From Candidatus Odyssella thessalonicensis L13 (GTDB lineage Bacteria; Pseudomonadota; Alphaproteobacteria; Paracaedibacterales; Paracaedibacteraceae), in contig NZ_AEWF01000001.1 of assembly GCF_000190415.1 (NCBI RefSeq), forward strand, positions 496,001-560,000: a DNA stretch of 64,000 nucleotides, given 5' to 3'. The translations under genes and the position numbers were made by a program. How positions within the stretch are numbered: the first letter of the stretch is position 1; every line of letters starts with the position of its first letter. Shown piece after piece: positions 7,971 to 18,174 of this stretch. The notes under the pieces were generated by a model that was not told where the DNA came from, did no database searches, and worked only from the letters and a program-made list of their open reading frames with translations.

Positions 7971-9139
7971 GTGATAAGAAAACCTATACCTTAAACTTTG
8001 GTCCTCAGCATCCTGCGACCCATGGGGTGTTAAGATTACTATTAGATTTGGATGGTGAAGTAGTTGAACGCGCTGATCCCCATATTGGGTTTCTGCATCG
8101 TGGTACTGAAAAACTCATTGAATATAAGACCTATTTACAAGCGCTCCCCTACTTTGATCGGCTAGACTATGTGGCGCCGATGAATCAGGAGCATGCCTAT
8201 ATCCTGGCGGTGGAAAAGTTATTGAATGTTAAGGTACCAAGCCGGGCTCAATATATCCGCGTCCTTTTCTCTGAGTTAGGACGGATTACCAACCATCTCT
8301 TAAATATTACGACCTTTGCTATGGACGTGGGGGCGATTACTCCGCTCCTCTATGGCTTTGAAGAGCGTGAAAAGATTATGGAGTTCTATGAACGGGTATG
8401 CGGGGCTCGTCTCCATGCGGCCTACGTTCGCCCCGGTGGTGTCCATCAAGATATGACGCCAAATCTTATTGCTGATATTTATCAGTTTGCCCAGAGTTTT
8501 CCGAAAGTGATCGATGACATTGAGGAACTTCTGACAGAAAACCGTATCTTTAAACAGAGAACCGTTGATATTGGCGTAATCTCCGCTCAAGATGCTTTGG
8601 ACTGGGGCTTTACGGGACCAGTGCTGCGTGCCTCCGGCGTGCCATGGGATTTGCGTAAATCTCAGCCCTATGAGATCTATGAAGAGCTTGATTTTGACAT
8701 TCCGACGGGTAAGTACGGCGATTGTTATGATCGTTACCTAGTGCGGGTGGCAGAGATGAGAGAATCTGTTAAGCTGGTGCAGCAATGTATCGACAAAATG
8801 CCGACCGGACCGATTGTTACCGATGATCGCAAGGTGACACCACCGCCGCGCACCGAGATGAAACATTCCATGGAAGCCTTAATCCATCACTTTAAGCTTT
8901 ATACAGAAGGGTTCCATGTTCCTGCAGGAGAGGTTTATACAGCTGTAGAGGCTCCTAAAGGAGAATTTGGGGTCTACTTAATTTCCGATGACAGCAATCG
9001 TCCTTATCGCTGCAAAATTCGGGCTCCTGGATTTGCCTTCCTGCAAGCAACAGATTTCCTTTCTCGCGGCCATATGCTCGCTGACGTAACAGCGATTGTA
9101 GGGTCCCTCGACATTGTTTTCGGAGAGATTGACCGGTGA
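7967..9139 (+). CDS. nuoD: NADH-quinone oxidoreductase subunit D (49 kDa)
   Basis: 390 residues, normal for the family. It opens with the conserved [15 protein letters not shown], continues with [15 protein letters not shown] and ends IVFGEIDR. NuoD forms the quinone chamber with NuoB; the loop HPATHG contributes the quinone-binding histidine. It is related to NiFe hydrogenase large subunits. ATGA overlap with nuoC and a GTGA-type overlap with nuoE point to translational coupling. Confidence 0.97.
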   Translation: MSDKKTYTLNFGPQHPATHGVLRLLLDLDGEVVERADPHIGFLHRGTEKLIEYKTYLQALPYFDRLDYVAPMNQEHAYILAVEKLLNVKVPSRAQYIRVLFSELGRITNHLLNITTFAMDVGAITPLLYGFEEREKIMEFYERVCGARLHAAYVRPGGVHQDMTPNLIADIYQFAQSFPKVIDDIEELLTENRIFKQRTVDIGVISAQDALDWGFTGPVLRASGVPWDLRKSQPYEIYEELDFDIPTGKYGDCYDRYLVRVAEMRESVKLVQQCIDKMPTGPIVTDDRKVTPPPRTEMKHSMEALIHHFKLYTEGFHVPAGEVYTAVEAPKGEFGVYLISDDSNRPYRCKIRAPGFAFLQATDFLSRGHMLADVTAIVGSLDIVFGEIDR

Positions 9140-9789
9140 AAAACATGACAGCAAAACCCAACGAAGACCAACCTCAATTTATTTTCTCTCCTGAAAATAT
9201 GGAGAAGGTAAAAAAGTACATTGCCAAGTATCCAGAAGGACGCCAAGCCAGCGCGGTTATTCCCCTCCTTGATTTAGGACAGCGTCAAAATGGGGGCTGG
9301 GTCTCTCAAGCCGTTATTGAAGAAGTGGCGCGCCTGTTGGCCATGCCGCCAATGCGCGTGCATGAAGTTGCGGCTTTTTATACAATGTTTAACTTAAAGC
9401 CGGTGGGCAAGCATCACATTCAGCTGTGCGGCACAACACCTTGCTGGCTAAGAGGAGCCGCAGACCTTAAAACTGCTTGCATGGACCACCTTAAAATTGC
9501 AGAGGGTGGAGTTTCGGCTGACGGTAAATTTAGCTTGATGGAAGTCGAATGTTTAGGGGCTTGTGTCAATGCCCCGGTCGTGCAAATTAATGACGACTAT
9601 TATGAAGACTTGAGTCCGGCCACTTTTGTAAAGCTTCTTGATGAGTTAGCTCAAGGTAAAGAGGTTAAAACTGGTTCCCAGATCGGCCGCCAATGTTCGT
9701 CGCCGGCCCAATGTGCGACAACAACTGAAGCTCCTGAAGCTAAAGCCCCCAAGACACCACGCAAGAAGAAGGTGAAAGATGCTGAGTAA
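9136..9789 (+). CDS. nuoE: NADH-quinone oxidoreductase subunit E (24 kDa)
   Basis: 217 residues from GTG 9136, which overlaps the nuoD stop and has GGAGAG about eight bases upstream; an ATG three codons later is possible. A thioredoxin-like fold binds the 2Fe-2S cluster N1a via CGTTPC and [10 protein letters not shown]. The last ~45 residues form a hydrophilic, Ala/Pro/Lys-rich tail ending in [10 protein letters not shown], longer than in E. coli, as often seen in alphaproteobacteria. It works with NuoF at the tip of the peripheral arm. Confidence 0.95.
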   Translation: MKNMTAKPNEDQPQFIFSPENMEKVKKYIAKYPEGRQASAVIPLLDLGQRQNGGWVSQAVIEEVARLLAMPPMRVHEVAAFYTMFNLKPVGKHHIQLCGTTPCWLRGAADLKTACMDHLKIAEGGVSADGKFSLMEVECLGACVNAPVVQINDDYYEDLSPATFVKLLDELAQGKEVKTGSQIGRQCSSPAQCATTTEAPEAKAPKTPRKKKVKDAE

Positions 9790-11056
9790 TCAAGACAGAA
9801 TTTTCACAAATCTTTATGGATATGAGCCCGCTGCTTTAGCCAGCGCTAAAAAGCGCGGTGATTGGGATAAAACCAAAGATTTTATTGCCAAAGGCCGCGA
9901 CTGGGTTATCGAGGAAGTTAAGAACTCAGGTTTGCGTGGCCGCGGTGGGGCCGGCTTCTCAACCGGCTTAAAATGGTCATTTATGCCTAAAAATGATCCG
10001 CGTCCGTCTTATCTGGTCATCAACGCGGATGAGTCTGAGCCCGGCACCTGTAAAGATCGCGATATTATTCGTAACGAGCCCCATAAGCTTATTGAAGGAG
10101 CGTTAATTGCAGCCTTCGCCATTGGCGCTCACAGCTGCTATATCTATATTCGTGGTGAATATTATCGTGAAGCAGAAGCCTTGCAAACAGCCGTTGACGA
10201 AGCTTATGCAGCAGGCTTATTAGGTAAAAATGCAGCTAAAACCGGTTGGGACTTTGATCTCTATGTCCACCGAGGTGCGGGCGCCTATATTTGCGGTGAG
10301 GAATCAGCTCTGCTTGAGAGCCTGGAAGGACGCAAAGGTTTTCCACGCCTAAAACCACCGTTTCCGGCCATGGCCGGCTTATACGGCTGCCCAACAACCG
10401 TGAACAATGTTGAAAGTATTGCTGTCGTTCCCACTATTTTAAGGCGCGGCGCTGCGTGGTTCGCAAGCTTTGGCCGCCCTAACAATAGTGGCACCAAGGT
10501 TTTCTGTATTTCCGGCCATGTTAACAACCCGTGTAATGTGGAAGAAGCTATGAGCGTTCCTTTACGCGAGCTGATCGAAAAGCATGCCGGTGGCGTGCGA
10601 GGCGGATGGGATAATTTGAAAGCAATTATTCCCGGTGGCTCGTCGGTCCCCCTTCTCCCCAAAGAGATCTGCGACAGCGTATTAATGGACTTTGATGCTT
10701 TGCGAGAAGTGCGCTCTGGATTGGGCACCGCAGCGGTGATTGTCATGGATAAATCAACCGATGTTATTAAAGCCATTGCACGGCTATCCAAATTTTATAT
10801 GCACGAAAGTTGCGGTCAATGTACGCCCTGCCGTGAAGGAACCGGCTGGATGTGGCGGATGATGGAACGTTTGGTCAAAGGCCAAGGTGAGATCTCTGAT
10901 ATTGATAAGCTTGAAGAAGTGTCGCGCCAAATTGAAGGACACACCATTTGCGCTTTGGGTGACGCAGCTGCCTGGCCCGTCCAAGGCTTGATTCGCCATT
11001 TCCGTTCTGAATTGGAAGATCGCATCCGTGCTTATGCTAAGAAAAATGCAGCTTAA
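9779..11056 (+). CDS. nuoF: NADH-quinone oxidoreductase subunit F (51 kDa)
   Basis: 425 residues. This is the NADH-oxidising subunit. It has the Gly-rich NADH/FMN region [16 protein letters not shown] and [15 protein letters not shown], the FMN motif [19 protein letters not shown], and the cluster N3 ligands [12 protein letters not shown] with a further Cys in HTICALGDA. Length and motifs are complete. The start overlaps the end of nuoE by 11 bases. Confidence 0.97.
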   Translation: MLSNQDRIFTNLYGYEPAALASAKKRGDWDKTKDFIAKGRDWVIEEVKNSGLRGRGGAGFSTGLKWSFMPKNDPRPSYLVINADESEPGTCKDRDIIRNEPHKLIEGALIAAFAIGAHSCYIYIRGEYYREAEALQTAVDEAYAAGLLGKNAAKTGWDFDLYVHRGAGAYICGEESALLESLEGRKGFPRLKPPFPAMAGLYGCPTTVNNVESIAVVPTILRRGAAWFASFGRPNNSGTKVFCISGHVNNPCNVEEAMSVPLRELIEKHAGGVRGGWDNLKAIIPGGSSVPLLPKEICDSVLMDFDALREVRSGLGTAAVIVMDKSTDVIKAIARLSKFYMHESCGQCTPCREGTGWMWRMMERLVKGQGEISDIDKLEEVSRQIEGHTICALGDAAAWPVQGLIRHFRSELEDRIRAYAKKNAA

Positions 11057-11068
11057 AGGAAAATAGTT

Positions 11069-13132
11069 ATGCCGAAATTGACCATCAATGATAAAGAAAT
11101 CGACGTCGAAAATGGCCTGACCGTGCTGCAAGCTTGCGAGCAAGCCGGATTCGAAATTCCTTACTTCTGTTATCATCCGCGTTTATCGATCGCTGGTAAT
11201 TGCCGGATGTGCTTAGTGGAAATGGAAAAATCACCAAAACCGATTGCAAGCTGTGCCATGCCAGTGGCGGAAGGAATGGTTATCCGGACCAATACGCCGC
11301 TTGTGGAAAAGGCGCGTAAAGGGGTGCTTGAGCTCTTGCTTATCAACCATCCTTTAGATTGCCCCATTTGTGATCAGGGCGGCGAATGTGATCTTCAGGA
11401 TTTAACTGTAAGTTATGGCCCCTCCACTAGTCGCTTCGATCTCAATAAAAGAGCGGTAAGTAATAAGTATATGGGGCCCTTAATTAAGACCATAATGACA
11501 CGGTGTATTCATTGCACCCGCTGCGTGCGTTTCGCCACTGAAATTGCAGGCACCCCAGAAATGGGCGGCATTCATCGCGGTGAACATACTGAAATTACCA
11601 GTTACTTGGAAGGCGCTTTAAGCTCTGAACTATCTGGCAACCTAATCGATGTTTGCCCGGTGGGAGCGTTGACCAATAAACCCTACACCTTTCATGGACG
11701 GCCGTGGGAATTAACCAAGACAAATAGTATTGATGTTATGGATGCGGTAGGATCTAACATTCGCATCGACACCCGTGGTCAACAAGTTATGCGGGTGCTG
11801 CCGCGCCTTAATGAGGAAATCAATGAAGAATGGATTAGCGATAAAACCCGCTTTTCCTATGATGGCCTAGCCCGCCAACGCCTGGATAAGGCCTACATTC
11901 GCAAAGAAGGTAAACTAACGGCTGTTCCTTTAACAGAAGCGATTAATACAGTGGCCCATGTGTTAAAGGCGACGCCTGCCAATGAAATTGCAGCATTAAG
12001 TGGCGACTTAGCAGATTGTGAATCAGTTACCGTTTTAAAAGAGTTAATGTTAGCCTTAGGCTCCCCTCACCTAGACTGCCGCGTTGATGAAACAGTTCAT
12101 GACGCCAGCAATCGGTCAACCTATATCTTTAACAGCACCATTGCCGGCATAGAAGAGAGCGACTTCATTCTCATTATCGCTTCCAATGTTCGCCATGAGG
12201 CACCGTTAATTAACGCCCGAATTCGCAAAAGATATCTTCAAGGTGGCTTAAACGTTGCCGCGGTGGGACAAGCCTATGATTTAACCTATCCTTATACGCA
12301 TGTCAGTGAACAGGCGCCGGTGATTAAGGAAATCCTGGAAGATGCACATCCGATTTGCGCGCAACTGAAAGCAGCCCGCAAGCCGATGATCATTATTGGC
12401 CAAGGGGCTCTCAATCGCCGTGATAGCCGTGAAATTCTTCGCCTTTGCCAAGAGATCGCTGAAAAGTATAATATGATTCAGGATGATTGGAATGGCTTTA
12501 ATGTCTTGCATACGGCCGCAGGCCGTGTGGGTGCGTTAGACTTAGGATTTGTTCCTCAGGATAAAGGCCTAAATGTGCATGAGATTCTTGTGGCCTGCCA
12601 GCGTGGACAAATTAAGACCATCCTGTTGAACAATGTTGATAATATTCCGGGAGGCAGTTTTGGTGAGGCGTGTGTGATCTACATAGGGCATCATGGTGAT
12701 GAAGGGGCGCACCGAGCCGACATTATCTTACCGGGCTTGGCTTACACTGAAAAGTTTGCCACCTATGTCAATACAGAAGGCAGGCCGCAGCAAACAGAAA
12801 AAGCCGTAGCTAACCCTGGGGAAGCTCAAGAAGACTGGTGGTTACTCAATGAAGTGGCAGTGAAATTAGGCTTCAACTTTAAATTTGAGACCCGCCAAGA
12901 TATCATCCAGAAAATGATTGAGATCAATCCCATTTTTGCCAAGCTCAACCAAGTTAGCGCTGCGCCTTGGACTAAAATTATCTCGAAATATCCTGAAACA
13001 TTGAGCCATATTTCTTTTAAATCGCCTATCGTTAACTTCTATATGACGGATCCGATTAGTCGGCATTCCAGCATTATGGCAGCATGTATGGCGGAAATTG
13101 TTGGCAGTGGCTGCAGTAAAAAATGCGCATAG
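11069..13132 (+). CDS. nuoG: NADH-quinone oxidoreductase subunit G (75 kDa)
   Basis: 687 residues, the expected alphaproteobacterial size. The N-terminal 2Fe-2S ferredoxin domain has [18 protein letters not shown]. The His/Cys 4Fe-4S site is [18 protein letters not shown], and two further clusters follow in [10 protein letters not shown] and [11 protein letters not shown]. The C-terminal half is the molybdopterin-oxidoreductase-like domain without cofactor function. It passes electrons from NuoE/F towards NuoI and NuoB. Confidence 0.96.
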   Translation: MPKLTINDKEIDVENGLTVLQACEQAGFEIPYFCYHPRLSIAGNCRMCLVEMEKSPKPIASCAMPVAEGMVIRTNTPLVEKARKGVLELLLINHPLDCPICDQGGECDLQDLTVSYGPSTSRFDLNKRAVSNKYMGPLIKTIMTRCIHCTRCVRFATEIAGTPEMGGIHRGEHTEITSYLEGALSSELSGNLIDVCPVGALTNKPYTFHGRPWELTKTNSIDVMDAVGSNIRIDTRGQQVMRVLPRLNEEINEEWISDKTRFSYDGLARQRLDKAYIRKEGKLTAVPLTEAINTVAHVLKATPANEIAALSGDLADCESVTVLKELMLALGSPHLDCRVDETVHDASNRSTYIFNSTIAGIEESDFILIIASNVRHEAPLINARIRKRYLQGGLNVAAVGQAYDLTYPYTHVSEQAPVIKEILEDAHPICAQLKAARKPMIIIGQGALNRRDSREILRLCQEIAEKYNMIQDDWNGFNVLHTAAGRVGALDLGFVPQDKGLNVHEILVACQRGQIKTILLNNVDNIPGGSFGEACVIYIGHHGDEGAHRADIILPGLAYTEKFATYVNTEGRPQQTEKAVANPGEAQEDWWLLNEVAVKLGFNFKFETRQDIIQKMIEINPIFAKLNQVSAAPWTKIISKYPETLSHISFKSPIVNFYMTDPISRHSSIMAACMAEIVGSGCSKKCA

Positions 13133-13140
13133 GAGGGCAC

Positions 13141-14169
13141 ATGGATTTTGCAATGATTTATTCCCAACTTCAAACCTATGCCATTGACATGGCGACAATT
13201 GCTATCAAATCACTGCTATTAATTGTGCCTCTTATTTTAGGAGTGGCTTATCTAACTTATGCAGAACGGCGCATTATTGGGCTGATGCAGATGCGCAAAG
13301 GCCCGAATGTAACAGGATGGTTTGGCCTCTTGCAACCCATTGCCGATGCTCTCAAGTTAATGCATAAAGAAAACATTGTCCCTACCCTTGCCAACAAGTA
13401 TCTTTTTATCTTGGCCCCGGTGATTACCTTTACGCTATCGATTGCCGCCTGGGCGGTGATTCCCTTTGATTATGGCTGGGTTTTTGCTGATATCAATGTT
13501 GGCGTTTTGTACCTCTTTGCCGTGTCTTCTTTAAGCGTTTATGGCATTATTATTGCGGGCTGGGCCAGCAACTCACGCTATGCCTTTCTCGGCGCTTTGC
13601 GCTCCGCCGCTCAGATGGTATCGTATGAAGTTTCGATCGGACTGGTTATTATTTCCGTGTTATTATGTGTGGGCTCCCTTAACCTAACTAAAATTGTCGA
13701 AGCACAAAAAGGTCTATGGTTTGCAATTCCACTATTGCCCATGTTTATCATTCACTTTATCTCAGCCTTGGCAGAGACCAATCGCAATCCCTTTGACTTA
13801 CCCGAAGCTGAATCAGAGTTAGTGGCAGGTTACCACGTCGAATATTCTTCCCTTTCCTTTGCTCTCTTTTTCTTGGGTGAGTATGCGAATATGATTTTAC
13901 AGAGCGCAATTTCTGCCCTTTTGTTCTTAGGGGGATGGTTACCGCCCATGGATATCTTTCCGCTCAATTTAATTCCTGGCTTTATCTGGTTTATCTTAAA
14001 AATATGCTTTTTATTGTTTATTTTTCTATGGGTGCGTGCTACCTTGCCGCGGTATCGCTATGACCAATTAATGCGACTCGGCTGGAAAGTATTTTTACCT
14101 TTTACTCTGGTCTGGGTCGTCTTAAGTGCAGGATTCTTAATGTTTATGGGCTGGCTGCCTAAGATATAG
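13141..14169 (+). CDS. nuoH: NADH-quinone oxidoreductase subunit H
   Basis: 342 residues from ATG 13141, which has AGGAGG about six bases upstream; the earlier in-frame ATG at 13123 lies inside nuoG. About eight membrane helices. Conserved loops [16 protein letters not shown] and [25 protein letters not shown] line the entry to the quinone chamber and start the proton path. Complete. Confidence 0.96.
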   Translation: MDFAMIYSQLQTYAIDMATIAIKSLLLIVPLILGVAYLTYAERRIIGLMQMRKGPNVTGWFGLLQPIADALKLMHKENIVPTLANKYLFILAPVITFTLSIAAWAVIPFDYGWVFADINVGVLYLFAVSSLSVYGIIIAGWASNSRYAFLGALRSAAQMVSYEVSIGLVIISVLLCVGSLNLTKIVEAQKGLWFAIPLLPMFIIHFISALAETNRNPFDLPEAESELVAGYHVEYSSLSFALFFLGEYANMILQSAISALLFLGGWLPPMDIFPLNLIPGFIWFILKICFLLFIFLWVRATLPRYRYDQLMRLGWKVFLPFTLVWVVLSAGFLMFMGWLPKI

Positions 14170-14178
14170 GAGGAATAG

Positions 14179-14667
14179 ATGTCAACCTTATTTAAACGCC
14201 TTCGTCATTGGGCCCTAGTCGAAATTGCCAAGGGAATGTGGCTTACTTTACGCTATTTATTTCGCCCCAAGGTGACAATTAATTATCCTTATGAGAAAGG
14301 ATCGTTAAGCCCGCGGTTTCGGGGCGAGCATGCGTTACGCCGTTATCCCAATGGGGAAGAAAGATGCATTGCTTGTAAGCTGTGTGAAGGCATCTGCCCA
14401 GCCCAAGCCATCACTATTGAAGCCGAAGAGCGGGAAGATGGTAGCCGCCGCACCACCCGCTATGATATTGATATGACCAAGTGTATCTATTGCGGCTTTT
14501 GCCAAGAAGCCTGCCCCGTTGATGCCATTGTTGAAGGTCCTAACTTTGAATTTTCAACCTTTACTCATCCTGAACTTTATTATGATAAGGAACGCCTTTT
14601 AGCAAATGGCGAACGGTGGGAAAGAGAGATAGCAGACAACTTACGTAAAGATGCTCCGTATCGCTAG
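14179..14667 (+). CDS. nuoI: NADH-quinone oxidoreductase subunit I
   Basis: 162 residues. It carries two 4Fe-4S clusters (N6a, N6b) in the classical pair [15 protein letters not shown] and [15 protein letters not shown]. The N-terminal helix, with [20 protein letters not shown], lies on the membrane interface. AGGAGG is present before the ATG, and the gene is nine bases behind nuoH. Confidence 0.97.
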   Translation: MSTLFKRLRHWALVEIAKGMWLTLRYLFRPKVTINYPYEKGSLSPRFRGEHALRRYPNGEERCIACKLCEGICPAQAITIEAEEREDGSRRTTRYDIDMTKCIYCGFCQEACPVDAIVEGPNFEFSTFTHPELYYDKERLLANGERWEREIADNLRKDAPYR

Positions 14668-14695
14668 GATAAATATTGTTGTATAGGAATCAAAA

Positions 14696-15307
14696 ATGAT
14701 TGGTGAAGCCTTATTATTTTACATGTTTGCTGGCATTTTGATTATGTCAGCCTGTGGGGTCATTCTAGCCCGCAATCCCGTGCATTCGGTGTTATTTCTT
14801 ATTGTCTGTTTCCTTAATGGCACGGGGCTTTTCTTGCTGTTACAAGCAGAACTATTAGCAATGTTACTTTCTATCGTTTATGTTGGTGCCGTAGCAGTAC
14901 TGTTCTTATTCATTGTCATGATGTTGGATATTGATTTCCAAGAACTGCGGCAAGGCTTTTCTAGATATGCCCCCTTCTCGGCTTTAATTGGCATCATTCT
15001 GGCGGCAGAACTGGCCTTGGTGATGTGGACTTGGCCGGCAACCAAGCAACTGACTAAGACCGTGGCCTTACACAGCTCAACGATGACCAATACGCAAATG
15101 GTTGGCAGTGTACTTTATACCGACTATATCTTACCCTTCCAACTCGCTGGTTTGATCTTATTGGTGGCTATGATTGGAGCTATTACTCTTACACTGCGTT
15201 TTAGGCCAGAAACACGCCGCCAGGATCCGAATCAACAGATGCGCCGCCACCCATCAGATACATTGACACTCCATAAAATTGAATCTGGCAAAGGAGTCTC
15301 CCTATGA
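14696..15307 (+). CDS. nuoJ: NADH-quinone oxidoreductase subunit J
   Basis: 203 residues with five membrane helices. The conserved [20 protein letters not shown] and [16 protein letters not shown] are typical; the latter contains the helix with the pi-bulge that rotates in the catalytic cycle. The C-terminus is a hydrophilic tail. It overlaps nuoK by four bases. Confidence 0.94.
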   Translation: MIGEALLFYMFAGILIMSACGVILARNPVHSVLFLIVCFLNGTGLFLLLQAELLAMLLSIVYVGAVAVLFLFIVMMLDIDFQELRQGFSRYAPFSALIGIILAAELALVMWTWPATKQLTKTVALHSSTMTNTQMVGSVLYTDYILPFQLAGLILLVAMIGAITLTLRFRPETRRQDPNQQMRRHPSDTLTLHKIESGKGVSL

Positions 15308-15630
15308 TATTAGATCAAGCGCTTACCATTGGATTAAGCCATTATTTAGTGCTCGCCGCGCTGCTGTTTACAGTTGGTATTATGGGGATCTTTCTGAATC
15401 GCCGCAATGTGATCATCATCTTGATGTCCATTGAATTAATCCTGTTATCTGTAAACATTAACTTTGTAGCCTTTTCTTGCTATCTTCAAGATCTAGCAGG
15501 GCAGATTTTTACGATTTTCATTTTAACGGTTGCTGCTGCTGAAGCAGCCATCGGCTTGGCAATCTTGGTGGTGTACTTCCGTAATCGCCACACCATAAAA
15601 GTTGATGACGCTTCGCGTATGCATGGATAA
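15304..15630 (+). CDS. nuoK: NADH-quinone oxidoreductase subunit K
   Basis: 108 residues, three membrane helices. Diagnostic stretch [20 protein letters not shown], followed by [11 protein letters not shown] and [13 protein letters not shown], with the two buried glutamates of the proton path. It is the last gene of this block. nuoL, nuoM and nuoN, normally next, are 33 kb away on the other strand. A strong terminator follows. Confidence 0.95.
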   Translation: MILDQALTIGLSHYLVLAALLFTVGIMGIFLNRRNVIIILMSIELILLSVNINFVAFSCYLQDLAGQIFTIFILTVAAAEAAIGLAILVVYFRNRHTIKVDDASRMHG

Positions 15631-15666
15631 GCACTTAACACGAAGACCAGAAAAAGGATCAGTATT

Positions 15667-15696
15667 AAGGGGGACAAATATCTTGTCCCCCTTTTT
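15667..15696 (+). terminator. Intrinsic terminator of the nuoA-K operon
   Basis: AAGGGGGACAA (15667-15677) pairs perfectly with TTGTCCCCCTT (15683-15693) over a five-base loop, then T-rich sequence to 15696. It is a very stable stem 36 bases behind nuoK and marks a real end of the operon. Confidence 0.95.
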
Positions 15697-15845
15697 AATG
15701 ATAAGCTTAAGAAGAAGCTTTCTTAATAAATAATTTTCTTTCTGCTACGGTAAATTTTATCTTATAAGTTGAGCTTTTGGAGTTGAATACAAAGTTCATC
15801 TGCTGTAGCTAATAATAATGCACCCACAACAGCGGGACCGAGAAA

Positions 15846-16367
15846 GTGGCTAACAACAACTGCATCTTCTACCCGATCTCCCTTATAAGCCTTAGCTTAG
15901 CTGTCCTAGCCTCTGAGCAAAACGTATCGCATACATCTGAGCAAGGTGATGGGCACGCTCCCATGCTTAATCAAGAGATGTCTCCCCTCACCCCTCCGTC
16001 CTGGAACAAATTATTATCGACCGCTATTTTAGCAAGAGATGCAGAACAGTTTTTGCCTTGCCCATCTTTAGCTGCTGCTGCTTATCAGTTATCAGTCTCA
16101 ATGGAAGATTTGGAGCGTGATGCTCACAAGGGAAGGATTCAAGCTCAGCTTTATTTAGGACGCCATTATCTAACTGATGCGTGTTATTTACCAAAGTCGA
16201 TTAATTGGCTTGAAAGCGCAGCGACCCAAGGAAATAGCGAGGCCGCCTTACAGCTTGCTCTTATTTACAAGAATAATTGCCCCAGCAAGCAAAGTAAGAA
16301 ATTATCTGAGTATTGGCTAGATCAATATCTAGATAATTCTCGTAGACACTTAAGACAGCAGCCCTAG
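15846..16367 (+). CDS. Secreted Sel1-like repeat protein
   Basis: 173 residues from GTG 15846, the only usable start in the open frame (a stop lies 30 bases upstream). Residues ~6-22 (IFYPISLISLSLAVLA) are a hydrophobic signal-peptide core. Residues ~90-165 contain two Sel1-like helical repeats: AHKGRIQAQLYLGRHYL..., and ATQGNSEAALQLALIYKN. The ribosome site is weak. Sel1 proteins act as protein-binding scaffolds and are expanded in amoeba-associated bacteria. Three accessory secreted genes follow the nuo operon here, and this is the first. Specific function unknown. Confidence 0.65.
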   Translation: MANNNCIFYPISLISLSLAVLASEQNVSHTSEQGDGHAPMLNQEMSPLTPPSWNKLLSTAILARDAEQFLPCPSLAAAAYQLSVSMEDLERDAHKGRIQAQLYLGRHYLTDACYLPKSINWLESAATQGNSEAALQLALIYKNNCPSKQSKKLSEYWLDQYLDNSRRHLRQQP

Positions 16368-16414
16368 ACACCTCTTAATGCTCTTTCATTAAGCACAGAG
16401 ATTTCTTCTTAAGC

Positions 16415-17692
16415 TTAAGAATTATTGTTTGGCTCTGCATTATTCACAATATTATCAATCCACGACTTTAAATGGGTCACATCGGCTAATGCTTGAGCTA
16501 TATACCATTTTTTATCTTTATCTGTTACCTGAAGAGAACCGTGATAAATCTTCCATAATATCTCTCCGCCTGGCAGATGCTTTATCTTTGCCAGATCAAA
16601 GTCTTCTTGTTCTAGAAAGCTATGGATAGTTTCAAATACGCCTTGTACTTTACCTGAACAGGAAACACCAACTAGATAAGGTTTACCTTCTTTTACAACA
16701 AATGCTCCCGAACCACTCTCTCCGGCCCTGATCAACCCAAAACCTTCGGGAGCGTTGGGATAAACTTCATTATGAATAAAATAGCGTTTATTACCCATAA
16801 TTTTTAAGAATGGTCGGTTAAACCATAGCTTTAAGTTATTTGGATAAGCTGGCAGACACTTAAAGCGCTGTCCCGCAATTCGCGGAGAAAAAACAAACTC
16901 TGCCCTATTCTTACTAAAAATTATTGTCCCTCCAGTTAAAGAGGTGTCAAAGGTATCCGCGTATCTGTTGCCTGCAATTCCGACGACATGAACCAGAGGC
17001 CTGTCATCATTTAATGGTTCAGATATTTCTACGGGCAAAAGTTTATGAGGCTCTTGACATTCAAGGAGAGCAACATCAGGGCCAACTATATGTGCGATTC
17101 TTGATACGGTCTCCCCTTCATTTATAAATTCAGTTTCCCATCCATTAGCAGCATATTCTTCTGCACTGTGCAGACCATACTCCAGATTTTCTACAAGGGT
17201 TCGCAGGAGCCCCTGCAAATTTGACATTCGGGGTTCAGACTCTCCCATTTCACGAATCGAAGTTTGCGTGTGTATATGCATACGAGAAATAATAAGTTCC
17301 CGGAAGGATGAGGTCTTATGATAATCAGGAACATAGCAGCCATTGTCCTCTGCATTAACAAATAGTTCCCTTAAAGGAACTCTATATTCTGGCTGATAGG
17401 ACGCTACTGCGAAACATCGAACTTTAGCATTATATAACACTGCACCAGTAAGGTTATGCGCAGCTGTCAGAATAAATTTATCACTGATGGCGACCCCACC
17501 ACCCCTCACAGTTCCACACTGCACCACCACAGAACTCTGGACAAGTTGCTCCTTATTCACCATATCCGGTAGCTTATAGAGGGAAGGCTGGCTAGAGAGT
17601 TTGGCGGCCCTAGACCTGGAAGAAGGAGCTTCCATAGCGTGGGCACAGCAAAATAAAACGCTTATAAAAGCCGAAAGATAACTTTTTTTCAT
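16415..17692 (-). CDS. Secreted trypsin-like serine protease
   Basis: 425 residues. Signal peptide at residues 1-19 (ends CCAHA), and the mature part begins Met-Glu-Ala-Pro. The catalytic triad of family S1 can be read: H79 in TAAHNL, D206 in GPDVALLE, and S326 in AGESGSGAF. The spacing between His and Asp is long, with an insertion of roughly 80 residues compared with plain trypsins. The S1 context GESGSG differs from the usual GDSGGP but is found in bacterial and V8/HtrA-like branches. No PDZ domain is seen. It is probably an exported protease acting outside the cell or in the periplasm. The gene is convergent with the Sel1 gene. No clear ribosome site is visible. Confidence 0.8.
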   Translation of the reverse strand: MKKSYLSAFISVLFCCAHAMEAPSSRSRAAKLSSQPSLYKLPDMVNKEQLVQSSVVVQCGTVRGGGVAISDKFILTAAHNLTGAVLYNAKVRCFAVASYQPEYRVPLRELFVNAEDNGCYVPDYHKTSSFRELIISRMHIHTQTSIREMGESEPRMSNLQGLLRTLVENLEYGLHSAEEYAANGWETEFINEGETVSRIAHIVGPDVALLECQEPHKLLPVEISEPLNDDRPLVHVVGIAGNRYADTFDTSLTGGTIIFSKNRAEFVFSPRIAGQRFKCLPAYPNNLKLWFNRPFLKIMGNKRYFIHNEVYPNAPEGFGLIRAGESGSGAFVVKEGKPYLVGVSCSGKVQGVFETIHSFLEQEDFDLAKIKHLPGGEILWKIYHGSLQVTDKDKKWYIAQALADVTHLKSWIDNIVNNAEPNNNS

Positions 17693-18174
17693 GGTAAATT
17701 TACGCAGAGTGCGCCTTTTATTCTATATTCTTGTTATTCCTCTTAGCTTTATATGGCTTTTATCCCCAAATTTTCAATGTAAATTTAAATCATAATTTTA
17801 GAAGTTATAGTAAGTTTTCAGTGGCTTACGCTGCATCGTTAAAGCCACCTTAGGAAAACATCTGTGGAATAGCAAGATTCTTATTAAAGCGGTAAATCTT
17901 TGATGAGCACTTTCCTGTTCCATTAATGTTATCCTTTTACTCCTTATTTAACTTGTTTGAAGGCAAGGGCGAAACAAAAGCTTACAATTTATTATTGAGC
18001 ACGGTTATTAATTAGCAGAGTATAAAAACTGCACTCAAATTCCCCCTCAAATAAATCCTTTTGCCCGCAGATCTATTGCTTGGGCATTTATCCTACCCCT
18101 AAATCTATTGAATTATTGCAAACGATTAACTATAACCTATTTTAATTGTGACCTGCTCAGGAAAGATAATAATC
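17693..18174. other. Intergenic region between divergent genes
   Basis: 482 AT-rich bases. An imperfect hairpin lies at 17814-17859 (GTTTTCAGTGGCTT against AAGCCACCTTAGGAAAAC) without T-run. Nothing else recognised; promoters for both flanking genes must lie here. Confidence 0.35.

Noticed and set aside
10285-10791. 168-codon leftward frame
   Set aside because: Antisense shadow of nuoF, which is complete and highly conserved.
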